Assembly (NCBI GenBank): GCA_965200375.1
Contig: OZ241353.1
Span: 1,984,001 to 2,048,000 of the forward strand
Source: VXYL01 sp965200375
GTDB taxonomy: Bacteria > Pseudomonadota > Gammaproteobacteria > Pseudomonadales > Azotimanducaceae
Direction of reading: 5' to 3'
Length of the DNA: 64,000 bases
Under the pieces are notes generated by a model. The model searched no databases and was not told the origin of the DNA. It saw only the letters and a program-made list of their open reading frames with translations. A program made the translations under genes and the position numbers. This document shows positions 41,923 to 49,451 of the stretch, piece after piece. Position 1 is the stretch's first letter, and each line of letters begins with the position of its first letter.

Positions 41923-42605
41923 CGCCAAACCGAGAGCCCCGGCTGGACGACGACGCCGTGGCCGAGTTTCTCGCCAACAACGCCGACTTCTTTGCTCGCC
42001 GCCCGGAGCTCGTGCCGGACATCGACGCCATGCACACGGCCGCGGACGGCACCACCGTGGTGCCGCTGGCGGAGCGGCAGGTGGCGGTGCTCCGCCAACG
42101 CAACGCGGCGCTGCGCAAGCGCATGGCCGCGCTGCTGGCGAACGCCCAGGAGAACGAGCGCACCTTCGCCGCGATGCGGGGCCTGACGTTGGCGCTGATG
42201 GACGCGAGCAGCGCAGAGGACCTGGGCCGTGCCATAGGCCGCCACCTGGTGGACGCGCTGGACGTGGACCATGCGGTCTGCTACCTGCAAGGCCGGGTCG
42301 AGGCCGATTCGCCGCACCTTGCTGGCATCCGTGGCGAGCCGCCGCTGCCGCGGCTGTTCGCCCACACGGAGCCCAAGTGCAGTGCGTTGCGGCCCGCCGA
42401 GTACCGACGGCTGTTCCCCGGCGCAACGCCGACGGGCCCCGGGTCCGTGGCGCTGGTGCCGCTCGCCGTCCCGCCGGACGCCGGCGCCTTGGCCATCGGC
42501 GCCGAGGATCCGGAACGTTTCACGCCGGACATGGGCAAGCTGTTCCTCGACTTCCTCGGCGATGTGACGTCGCGCGCGCTGCGGCGCATGCGCCCGAGCG
42601 GCTGA
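41919..42605 (+). CDS. DUF484 family protein
   Basis: A 228-residue protein of the DUF484 family, which in Gammaproteobacteria sits between dapF and xerC as here. Seen: DDDAVAEFLANNADFFARRP, ELVPDIDAMH, VPLAERQVAVLRQRNAALRK (coiled coil) and a GAF-like C-terminal half ending FTPDMGKLFLDFLGDVTSRA. The ATG overlaps the dapF stop by 4 bp. Its function is unknown; the context suggests a link with XerC or cell-wall precursor supply. Confidence 0.92.
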   Translation: MTPNREPRLDDDAVAEFLANNADFFARRPELVPDIDAMHTAADGTTVVPLAERQVAVLRQRNAALRKRMAALLANAQENERTFAAMRGLTLALMDASSAEDLGRAIGRHLVDALDVDHAVCYLQGRVEADSPHLAGIRGEPPLPRLFAHTEPKCSALRPAEYRRLFPGATPTGPGSVALVPLAVPPDAGALAIGAEDPERFTPDMGKLFLDFLGDVTSRALRRMRPSG

Positions 42606-42620
42606 CGGGCAGCCGCGGCC

Positions 42621-43580
42621 ATGGACGGCCCGCCCCAGACCGACGCGCCGCTTTCGCCGGATGGCGGCCTCGGCCGCGAGGTGGCGCGGTATCTCGAGCA
42701 CCTGGCCGTGGAGCGCCGCGCCTCGCCGCACACCGTCGCCGCCTACCGGCGGGACCTGCTGCGCTTCGTTGCCGAAGTGGGCGACCTTGCCCCCGGTGCC
42801 GTGGCTTCCCACGACGTTCGCGCCTTCGCCGGCCGGCTGCACGGCAGCGGCCTGTCGCCCCGCTCCGTTGCCCGGCACCTCTCCAGCGTCCGCGGCCTGT
42901 TCGCCTATCTGCTGCGGCGCGGCGCATTGCCGGGCAATCCGGCCCTCGGCGTCCAGGCGCCGAAGGCCCAGCGGCGGCTGCCTGGCGCGCTCGATGCCGA
43001 TCAGGCGGCACAGCTGTTCACGGCCGAGCCGGATACGGACCTCGCCAAGCGGGACCGCGCCATGCTGGAGCTGCTCTACGGCAGCGGCCTGCGCCTCTCG
43101 GAGCTGGTAGCCATCGATCTGGCGGACGTGGACCTGGCCGGCGGCTTCGTCACCGTCACCGGCAAGGGGCGCAAGACGCGCATCGTGCCCCTCGGCGGGC
43201 CGGCCAAGGCGGCCATCGGGGCATGGCTGGCCACGCGACCGGGCCTTTCCGGCGCAGCGCCGCTCTTCACCGGCCGCGGCGACGCCCGCATCTCGCCGCG
43301 CAGCGTGCAGCTTCGGGTGAAGAAGCTGGCCCAGCAGGCCGCCGCCAACGACGGCGTGCATCCGCACATGCTGCGCCACAGCTTCGCCAGCCACCTGCTC
43401 GAATCGAGCGGCGACCTGCGCGCCGTGCAGGAACTCCTGGGCCATGCCAACATCGGCACCACGCAGATCTACACGCACCTGGACTTCCAGCACCTGGCCA
43501 AGGTGTACGACCAGGCGCATCCCCGGGCCGGCCGAAGGCCTCGACAGACGGGCGGCAGCCAATCGACGGCATCCGGTTGA
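42621..43580 (+). CDS. xerC: Tyrosine recombinase XerC
   Basis: Site-specific recombinase (319 residues) that with XerD resolves chromosome dimers at dif. The N-terminal SAM-like domain is VARYLEHLAVERRASPHTVA. The catalytic residues are Arg in YGSGLRLSELVAID, Lys in VTGKGRKTRIVPLG, His-x-x-Arg in HPHMLRHSFASHLLESSG, the second His in LLGHANIGTTQIYTH and Tyr in IYTHLD. The start is ATG at 42621, 15 bp after DUF484. Its normal downstream partner (a HAD phosphatase, yigB-like) is separated from it by about 1 kb of decayed toxin-antitoxin DNA and miniature elements. Confidence 0.95.
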   Translation: MDGPPQTDAPLSPDGGLGREVARYLEHLAVERRASPHTVAAYRRDLLRFVAEVGDLAPGAVASHDVRAFAGRLHGSGLSPRSVARHLSSVRGLFAYLLRRGALPGNPALGVQAPKAQRRLPGALDADQAAQLFTAEPDTDLAKRDRAMLELLYGSGLRLSELVAIDLADVDLAGGFVTVTGKGRKTRIVPLGGPAKAAIGAWLATRPGLSGAAPLFTGRGDARISPRSVQLRVKKLAQQAAANDGVHPHMLRHSFASHLLESSGDLRAVQELLGHANIGTTQIYTHLDFQHLAKVYDQAHPRAGRRPRQTGGSQSTASG

Positions 43581-43706
43581 CCGGCTCGCCTGCTTCTTGT
43601 GTAGGGTTCTGTACCAGCGTTTTCTGGCGGAGGCGTACGGAATGAAGGCGAAGTCGCGGAGCGTGGCCAAGTCACTATCCCGAAAGCCCTTCGCAGGAGA
43701 CTCGGA

Positions 43707-43871
43707 CTAGTGGTCCGTTTGCGAATTGACGTGGCAAATGGCAAACCGCCCCGGCGTCGCTTCGGCATGTCCAGGACGAGGACGTACCGCCCCGCAGCAC
43801 GACGTGCGCTTGTTTCCTGCGACGGGGCTGGCGCCGTCGAGACGCATATTGATTCGGAAGCGGTACACTAG
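43707..43871. mobile_element. MITE-like element, copy 2
   Basis: CTAG, then a 157-bp core starting TGGTCCGTTTGCGAATTGAC and ending TTCGGAAGCGGTACA, then CTAG (43868-43871). The outer 19 bp of each end are imperfect inverted repeats (13 of 19 by my count). It contains no open frame of interest. It shares its right CTAG with copy 3. Confidence 0.88.
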
Positions 43872-44032
43872 TGGTCCGTTTGCGACTTGACGTGGCAAAT
43901 GGCAAACCGCCCCGGCGTCGCTTCGGCATGTCCAGGACGAGGATGTACCGCCCCGCAGCACGACGTGCGCTTGTTTCCTGCGACGGGGCTGGTGCCGTCG
44001 AGACGCATATTGATTCGGAAGCGGTACACTAG
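43868..44032. mobile_element. MITE-like element, copy 3 (tandem with copy 2)
   Basis: Same length and almost the same sequence as copy 2; I see two base differences (GAGGAC/GAGGAT and CTGGCG/CTGGTG). It begins at the shared CTAG and ends at CTAG 44029-44032. The near-identity implies a recent tandem event: either insertion into the duplicated CTAG or unequal exchange. Confidence 0.88.
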
Positions 44033-44180
44033 TGCCGGGGACGATTCTGGACTTCGAGGTGGACGACGGGAAACTTATCGCAGCCAAATTGCCACTCCGC
44101 GGCCCGGTGGACGCTGTCTTCGGCTCGCTCGGCCGGGGCCGGTCGACCGATGAGTTGGTTGCCGCGCTGCGGGAGCCGGA

Positions 44181-44345
44181 ATGATCACGGACTTCATCGT
44201 CGGTGCGCACGCGATCATCCAGTGCCAGCGCTTGTTGTCCCGTGATCGCGGGTTCTACCGGAGCAGCTTCAGCACGTTGGAGATCCGAGATCCAAGCCGC
44301 GAAGTCCCGGAAGACATGGGCGCTCCCGATTCCCAAGGCGCTTGA
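44181..44345 (+). pseudogene. VapC-type PIN-domain toxin, internally deleted
   Basis: The ATG overlaps the antitoxin TGA (ATGA), as in normal vapBC pairs. After MIT the reading goes directly to DFIVGAHAIIQCQRLLSRDR, GFYRSSFSTLEI, which is the C-terminal end of PIN toxins (D-F-x-V-G-A-H-A...RD-x-GFY). The N-terminal strand with the first catalytic Asp (D-T-N) and the central acidic residues are gone, roughly 90 residues. The 54-codon remainder has an extra tail to TGA at 44343. It cannot be a working nuclease. Bases 44346-44543 show no further gene. Confidence 0.75.
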
Positions 44346-44543
44346 CCGAAGTGGCAACCAGCGGTCGTTCTGCGACATGGCGTCCGCAGCAGTCGGCTAG
44401 CCGTCGATGCGCGGGAGCGCGACGAGGCGGCCTCGATTTGGGTTGCGCGTAGCCATGCTTGGAACGATAGCGCTGCCCGCACATTCCGTGGCATTGACCA
44501 TCATCGCCGGCCGCCGACCGCAGGACGAACGGCAGACAAGGCA

Positions 44544-45245
44544 GTGATCCGCCTGGTCACCTTCGACCTGGACGGCACGCTATGGAATCTCGATGGCGTC
44601 ATCGAACGCGCCATCGCGGCTATGAACCAGTGGCTTGCCAGCCGCGCACCCGCCTACGCCACCGTGCCCCGGGAGGAGGCCGACGCCCTGCATCGAGCCG
44701 CGTTGCAGGCGCAGCCGGCCCTGGCCCACGACATCTCCGCCCTGCGCCTGGCGGTGCTGCGCAGCACCTTGGAACACGCCGGCGAACCTCCGGACAGGGC
44801 GGCATCGCTGGCGGAAGGCGCGTTCGCCGAGTTCCTCGACTGGCGCCACCGCGTGACCCTGTTCCCGGATGCGCTGCCCGTGCTCGGCGAACTGCGCGAG
44901 CGCTACACCTTGGCCGCGCTCACCAACGGCAACGCCGACTACCGGCGCCTGGGACTGGACCGCTACTTCGCCTTCGGCTACAGCGCCGCGGACGCGGGTG
45001 CCCGCAAGCCGCATCCGGCCATGTTCCGCCAAGCGCTTGCCCACGCCAGCGTTTCCGCCGCGGAGGCGGTGCATGTAGGCGACCACCTGGTGGACGACGT
45101 GCAGGGCGCGCGCGATGCGGGGATGGGGACGGTGTGGGTGGATCTGGACGGATCGCGCGAGCCAGCGGAGGCGGGGGCCGTCGTGACCGCACTGGCCGTG
45201 CTCCCCGCCGCCCTTCGTGCAATGGACGCCGGAGGCGGCCGTTAG
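44544..45245 (+). CDS. HAD-superfamily phosphatase, YigB-like
   Basis: A 233-residue HAD-IA hydrolase. Motif I is VTFDLDGTLWNLDGVIERAI (nucleophile Asp at about 8), motif II YTLAALTNGNADYRRLGLDR, motif III Lys in AGARKPHPAMFRQALA, and motif IV GDHLVDDVQGARDAGMGTVW. In E. coli yigB follows xerC and encodes an FMN/sugar-phosphate phosphatase; the position here supports the same family. The start is GTG at 44544. The distance from xerC is about 960 bp, filled with dead toxin-antitoxin DNA. Confidence 0.9.
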   Translation: MIRLVTFDLDGTLWNLDGVIERAIAAMNQWLASRAPAYATVPREEADALHRAALQAQPALAHDISALRLAVLRSTLEHAGEPPDRAASLAEGAFAEFLDWRHRVTLFPDALPVLGELRERYTLAALTNGNADYRRLGLDRYFAFGYSAADAGARKPHPAMFRQALAHASVSAAEAVHVGDHLVDDVQGARDAGMGTVWVDLDGSREPAEAGAVVTALAVLPAALRAMDAGGGR

Positions 45246-45394
45246 CGTCACGGACCCACGCCAAGCCGACCGACGCTGACCTATTGCAGGGCTGGACCAT
45301 CCGCTACGTCCCGCCCATGGCAGCCTCGGTCACAGGCACCGACCGCAGCAGCGTTGAGTCCGACAGCCGCTCTCGCCGCACGGTGGCCGCCTGG

Positions 45395-46384
45395 TCATTG
45401 GCCCTCGGTCTTCGGCGCGGCATCCTCAGCCAGCAGACGAGCTACCGCGCTCGCGGTCTCGGCATCGAGACGCTGCTCGACCAACCTGCGCAGACGCGCA
45501 CGCTCTTCCTCTCGACCAGTGCGCCGGCCCTCTTCTCGACCAGTGCGCCGGCCTTCTTCACGCCCGGTGCGCCGGCCCTCGCTGATCAGCTGTTCTTCCC
45601 ACTCCCGAAGCGTCTCCTCAAGCATCGTCGGTGTCTCCATCATGTTCGCCAAGGGCGGCATGCCGTCGCCGAAGCGGGGTCGCAGCACACCACCGCACCA
45701 TACTGCGAACGAGTGCGAAAGCGCCGTCTCGCCGATCCCCGCCAGAGTCCAAGCGGCCCTTTCCAGCGCCGCCGGCAGCCCGACGGCGTCCGCCGCGTCC
45801 AGTGCCAGCAACGCCCGCGCCATGTTGCCGTCGCGCACATGGTCGCCGCGGTAGGCGCGGGCGTCAACCAAACGCAGTGCGAAGCGCGGCTGCAAAGCCT
45901 CGAGCGTCGACGGCGCCCAGGCCGTGTGCGCCTCCACTCGCAGCGGCGCGTTCCAAGGCGCACGCCCGTTGTACACCAGCAGCGGCAGGTGCGCCGGAAC
46001 CAAGCCGCCGGCCATCAGCCCTGCGCCGTCGGCGCGAAGCAGATCGCGGCGCAGCAGCGCGGCGTACTCCAGCATGCGTTCGGCCATGTAGGGGTCCGTG
46101 CGCGACTGGAACTCCAAGTGAACGAGCACGGCCGCCCGGGTGCCAAGGCCGGCGGCAGGGCGGAAGGGCACCCGCCACGGCATGTCCTGCCGGCGTGTGC
46201 GGCCGTCGTCCGCCACATGCTCGGCGGGCAGCCGCTCGAGGCGGCGAAGATCGAGGACGTCCACCCACGGCTCGCCGAGCAGCCACAGCAGGTCCACGAC
46301 CATGCGAGGGTGGGAGAACAAGCGCTTGTGCGCGGAGTCGCCCTGCGAGGCGGGGGCGCGGGTTGGCTGGGCGAGGGATGCCAT
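45395..46384 (-). CDS. Rpn-family PD-(D/E)XK nuclease/transposase-like protein
   Basis: A 329-residue protein of the Rpn (recombination-promoting nuclease, PF04754-like) family. Seen: SAHKRLFSHPRMVVDLLWLL at the N-terminus, then AAVLVHLEFQSRTDPYMAER (E-x-Q nuclease motif at about 98-106) and MLEYAALLRRDLLR. The C-terminus has three copies of an eight-residue repeat (EEGRRTGR) encoded by 24-bp DNA repeats, then a basic helix. The ATG at 46384 is the start; the longer frame to 46852 has no family-like content. Rpn proteins cleave DNA and are often variable in repeat number. Confidence 0.85.
   Translation of the reverse strand: MASLAQPTRAPASQGDSAHKRLFSHPRMVVDLLWLLGEPWVDVLDLRRLERLPAEHVADDGRTRRQDMPWRVPFRPAAGLGTRAAVLVHLEFQSRTDPYMAERMLEYAALLRRDLLRADGAGLMAGGLVPAHLPLLVYNGRAPWNAPLRVEAHTAWAPSTLEALQPRFALRLVDARAYRGDHVRDGNMARALLALDAADAVGLPAALERAAWTLAGIGETALSHSFAVWCGGVLRPRFGDGMPPLANMMETPTMLEETLREWEEQLISEGRRTGREEGRRTGREEGRRTGREEERARLRRLVEQRLDAETASAVARLLAEDAAPKTEGQ
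45511..45582. repeat. Three 24-bp tandem repeats inside the Rpn gene
   Basis: CTCGACCAGTGCGCCGGCCC-type units at 45511, 45535 and 45559; the first two differ by one base and the third is more diverged. They encode the EEGRRTGR repeats and keep the frame. Such repeats may change in number by slippage. Confidence 0.85.
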
Positions 46385-46668
46385 GGTCGGCAGTCTGCGG
46401 CGACAGCGGATGCCGCGGGAATGGCGAACGGCTGGGAGTCGTGCATGAAATCGTCCATGCGCACCGTGCGAGATGCGCCGAGCCCGTTCGGCCCCGGTGT
46501 CTGCTACGTCTGGCGTCGAGCACCTTCGACAGTCTGGCGAACGGCGGTTCGAGGGTCGCCGCCATGCCGGCCGCCTCGCAGCCATCGGCACCCAAGGTTC
46601 CGATCGCACCAAGTGACGCCTACGCCCACGATGACGACCTACTCTGAACGGGCGAAGCTGCTGGCCCG
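46385..46668 (-). other. Gap with a possible remnant of the 47.7-kb gene family
   Basis: No complete gene is seen in these 284 bp. Leftward from 46574 a short frame reads MAATLEPPFARLSKVLDARR. The intact gene at 47664-48317 contains VILNPPFARLSEVLYAKG, and the DNA is similar over about 45 bp. This may be the tail of a decayed paralogue, or a chance likeness. Confidence 0.3.
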
Positions 46669-47079
46669 CTAGGGCACCGGCTGCCATCGGCAAGCGTCGG
46701 CCAGTTCCCGAGCGTGCTGTACCTGATCGTCCCGCTCTTCTTGGGCCGAATCTGGTAGCTCGATGTCCGCATGGAATGGATTGTCTTTCTGTGGTGTTGC
46801 CAACACCCGACGCCCTGACGATGCCGCGAGTACGGCGGCCACGACCGCCCATCCGTAGAACCTCCCGTTTCGTCGCTCCGCCACGTTCCGTGCGTGGTCG
46901 AGTGCCTCCACACGAGGCGCAATGCTCAACCGATCGACCGATATCCTAGGGGTGCCGGGGCGTTCGAGAAAGACGGTGTGAGGAACCGATCTGTGGGACC
47001 TGCGAGCGACACGGCTTGAGAAAACGCCGCGACCTAGATCTTCAGAGGGTTCAACGCCATCGAGAGCGTTATTCTTCAC
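46669..47079 (-). CDS. Unknown protein, third gene of an overlapping operon
   Basis: A 136-residue protein from GTG at 47079. A basic N-terminal third (SSRVARRSHRSVPHTVFLER) leads to one hydrophobic helix (GRFYGWAVVAAVLAASSGRR) in the middle, followed by an acidic C-terminal part (HADIELPDSAQEERDDQVQH). This suggests a single-pass membrane protein. I do not recognise it. The start lies inside the preceding gene (11-bp overlap), so it is translationally coupled. It looks like a membrane-attached accessory of the two genes before it. Confidence 0.5.
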   Translation of the reverse strand: MKNNALDGVEPSEDLGRGVFSSRVARRSHRSVPHTVFLERPGTPRISVDRLSIAPRVEALDHARNVAERRNGRFYGWAVVAAVLAASSGRRVLATPQKDNPFHADIELPDSAQEERDDQVQHARELADACRWQPVP

Positions 47080-47692
47080 GATGTGCCAGCTCGTTCAAGG
47101 CATCGCGCAGAAAACCATCGGGCAGATGGTTCGCCGTCGAGTACCTTGCCCGCCGATGTTCGCCATCCATGTTGACCATGCACAGCGCACCGCCGTGTGG
47201 ATCGCAAAGGACCATTACCGAGCAACGAGGGGCGCCCGGCGCAACGATGGCGACCTCTCCATCGGGCGTTGGGTAGACTTCGAGACGGATTGGGAGCAGC
47301 GTGTGCATCCGGCGCAGGATGCGTCCGGCATTGGCCAGAACAAGATCGGTTGGCTGGGGATAGCCTTCTTCCGTGGCTTCGTCCGGCGTTGCGCGAAGAT
47401 CCTCCAGTGCCTCTTCCAGTTCTTGCGAAAGCACTGGTGCAACAGCGTTCCAAGCACCGTCGGTGCTTGTGTCGAAATTAAAAAGCACTCGCACGGCATG
47501 GCTGCCATCCGCAATAGCCTCGATGTTTGCCAAGCGGCTGTCGTCGCCGCGGGGCGCGAGCAACGCGGTGGAACTGCCTGCCGGCATGATCTGCAGTGCC
47601 AAGTGGTCCAGCGGAATCGGCAAGTATCTCGGCGCAGGGGAACGGTTCCCTGTGGTCGTGTCCTCAGTGAACATCGCCGTCGCCCAGCACAA
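47069..47692 (-). CDS. Unknown protein, second gene of an overlapping operon
   Basis: A 207-residue soluble protein with no motif that I recognise. Features: DDSRLANIEAIADGSHAVRV, VLSQELEEALEDLRATPDEA, then ILRRMHTLLPIRLEVYPTPD, GEVAIVAPGAP, CDPHGGALCMVNMDGEHRRA and RYSTANHLPDGFLRDALNEL. The segment EVYPTPDGEVAIVAPGAP reads like a compact beta-rich domain. It overlaps the first gene by 29 bp and the third by 11 bp. A frame from MCWATAMF is used; ATG at the seventh residue is also possible. Confidence 0.6.
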   Translation of the reverse strand: MCWATAMFTEDTTTGNRSPAPRYLPIPLDHLALQIMPAGSSTALLAPRGDDSRLANIEAIADGSHAVRVLFNFDTSTDGAWNAVAPVLSQELEEALEDLRATPDEATEEGYPQPTDLVLANAGRILRRMHTLLPIRLEVYPTPDGEVAIVAPGAPRCSVMVLCDPHGGALCMVNMDGEHRRARYSTANHLPDGFLRDALNELAHREE

Positions 47693-48317
47693 GTGCTTGG
47701 TTTACGACAGAATAGAACTGGTCCAGATCGTCCTTCCAGCAGTCGAGCATGGACAACATGGAGTTCACTCTCATCTGTTGGTTCGCCTCCGCTATATCTC
47801 TGTGAATGTTCGCTTCGCAGATCAAGCTATCCCCCTCCGCCTCCTGGAGCGTCAGCGTAAGCCGCTTGTCGGCCATCTGGTACGCGGTCTTGAGCTCGAA
47901 TCGCGGTGTGACCCCGGCGAATGTCATCCAGTTGCCCTTTGCGTACAGTACTTCCGACAGCCTAGCGAACGGCGGGTTCAAGATCACCGCCCTTGGATTC
48001 AAACCGAGCGCCGTGTAGGGAACGTGTGGAACGATCCTCAAGTAGCCCTTGGCAATGGCTGGGCAGTCGATGTCCTCGGGTGCCAGTCCGCTCGCAGCCT
48101 GCGCGAAGGTGATTCTTTGCGGGTCTGCCCGCACAACAAGATCTTGGCCAAAGGACACCTCGGAAACCACTGGCGTTGTGAACGGCGGGCGGTCGTCGCG
48201 CAACGCCCGGCTCGATCTCACGATACCGTTGTGCCGCAGGAAGTCAGGATTTAGGATCGTGGGGTTGTTCGACTGCGCCACAACGACCACAGAGAACCCA
48301 ACCAGATCGATCTGCAT
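47664..48317 (-). CDS. Unknown conserved-looking protein, first gene of an overlapping operon
   Basis: A 217-residue protein from ATG at 48317 (MQIDLVGFSVVVVAQSNNPT). It has ILNPDFLRHNGIV, VVSEVSFGQDLVVRADPQRI, IAKGYLRIVPHVPYTALGLN and RVNSMLSMLDCWKDDLDQFY. The pattern (beta strand, NPTILNPDFL, later PHVPYTALGLN) recalls a family of uncharacterised bacterial proteins, but I cannot name it. The longer frame to 48713 lies in the region divergent from the PhyH gene and is not credible. This gene leads three overlapping leftward genes. Confidence 0.65.
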   Translation of the reverse strand: MQIDLVGFSVVVVAQSNNPTILNPDFLRHNGIVRSSRALRDDRPPFTTPVVSEVSFGQDLVVRADPQRITFAQAASGLAPEDIDCPAIAKGYLRIVPHVPYTALGLNPRAVILNPPFARLSEVLYAKGNWMTFAGVTPRFELKTAYQMADKRLTLTLQEAEGDSLICEANIHRDIAEANQQMRVNSMLSMLDCWKDDLDQFYSVVNQALVLGDGDVH

Positions 48318-48482
48318 GTCACCCTCGGAAGCAGTATGCACGCTGCCGGCGTGGCGCCAGCCCTCATCGAGCCGATGTGATGATACCACTTCGGCCACAC
48401 CGCGCCTCCAACGCCGAGCGTCACGACGGAGGCCGTTGGCCCGTGTACGCCATCGCCTGTGCCATCCACTATCATCGCGCCC

Positions 48483-49451
48483 ATGGCCCCCACGACGACA
48501 GGCACCGAATCCGCAGCGGCGGCGGCTGGTCCGGCAGCCGCTCCCGCCCCCGCCCCTGCGCCGCTCTCCCGCGACGAAGAGGCCCGCTACCGGGAACAGG
48601 GCTATCTGGTGCTCCCCGCCGCGTTCTCGGCGGCGGAGGTGGCCGCCATGCGGGCGGATGCGGACTTCATCCTCGAACTCGTCGTCAACTCCTCCCTGGC
48701 CAACGGCCGGCACAGCGGGCGGCTGGACATTCGCCGGCAGCGGGACGGCACGGTGGTGGCGCGGAAGATCCAGCCGGTGGCGGACCTCGGCCTGAACCTA
48801 GCCCGGTTCGCAGCCGACGAGCGCCTGCTTGGGCCGATGGCGGCGCTCATGGGCGACAAGCCGGTGCTGATGGAGGACAAGCTGAACTACAAGCAGCCGC
48901 TGCCGGGCCTCGGTGCCGCCGAGATGGCGACCTTCCGCACGCCCAGGGACGACGATCGCTTTCCCGTCCACAACGACTGGGCGTACTTCAAGCACAACCG
49001 CTACCCGCCAGCCGTGATCTCTTCGGCCATCGCCATCGACGGCTGCGGTGAACACAACGGCACCATCCGCGTCTTCCCCGGCACGCACCAGCGCCACGTC
49101 GAACACCTGCGGGTTCGCAACGGCCTCGAAGTGCCGCCCGGCACCGTGGACGTCGCTGCCGCGGTGCCCATCGTCGCGCCGGCCGGCTCGGTGATGTTCT
49201 TCCACAGCCGTCTGGTACACACATCCGCGCCGAACCGCTCCGGCGCACCGCGCCGCATGATGATCTTCAGCCACGTGCCCGAAGCCGCCGGCATCGGCTT
49301 CGACATTCGCAACGGCCCGATCCGACTGCGCGAGTCGCCCTGGGAGTGGCGCTACCAGCGGCTGCGGGACGCCGGCGAACATGTCGATGCGTTCCGCGCC
49401 AACGGCCAGGGCCGGCCGATGGCACCCATGCCGAAGGCGGCCCGCCCGTGA
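48483..49451 (+). CDS. Phytanoyl-CoA dioxygenase (PhyH) family protein
   Basis: An Fe(II)/2-oxoglutarate oxygenase of 322 residues. RYREQGYLVLPAAFSAAEVA opens the domain; iron ligands H-x-D are in FPVHNDWAYFKHNRYP (about 162), with MFFHSRLVHTSAPNRSGAPR carrying the distal His and nearby Arg at about 240-258. The first ~25 residues are an Ala/Pro-rich tail. ATG at 48483 is preferred over GTG at 48459. Its stop overlaps the GH4 start (GTGA), so it is the first gene of a three-gene operon probably acting on a sugar or sugar acid derivative. Confidence 0.87.
   Translation: MAPTTTGTESAAAAAGPAAAPAPAPAPLSRDEEARYREQGYLVLPAAFSAAEVAAMRADADFILELVVNSSLANGRHSGRLDIRRQRDGTVVARKIQPVADLGLNLARFAADERLLGPMAALMGDKPVLMEDKLNYKQPLPGLGAAEMATFRTPRDDDRFPVHNDWAYFKHNRYPPAVISSAIAIDGCGEHNGTIRVFPGTHQRHVEHLRVRNGLEVPPGTVDVAAAVPIVAPAGSVMFFHSRLVHTSAPNRSGAPRRMMIFSHVPEAAGIGFDIRNGPIRLRESPWEWRYQRLRDAGEHVDAFRANGQGRPMAPMPKAARP

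Larger units (their letters stand above)
43642..44184 (+). pseudogene. VapB/AbrB-type antitoxin, split by two miniature elements
   Basis: GGAGG (43629-43633) precedes ATG at 43642 (MKAK). One base appears to be lost just after, and then a frame reads ERGQVTIPKALRRRLGL, the SpoVT/AbrB DNA-binding motif. At CTAG (43707) the gene is interrupted by two tandem elements. It resumes after the last CTAG (44029-44032) as PGTILDFEVDDGKLIAAKLP followed by RGPVDAVFGSLGRGRSTDEL and a TGA at 44182. With both elements and two CTAG copies removed, the join reads LGLVPGTILDF in frame. It is thus a VapB-like antitoxin gene killed by insertion and a small deletion. Confidence 0.82.

Noticed and set aside
43707..44378. 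223-codon leftward frame across the tandem elements
   Set aside because: It contains the same translated repeat twice only because the DNA is duplicated, and it overlaps the vapBC remnants.
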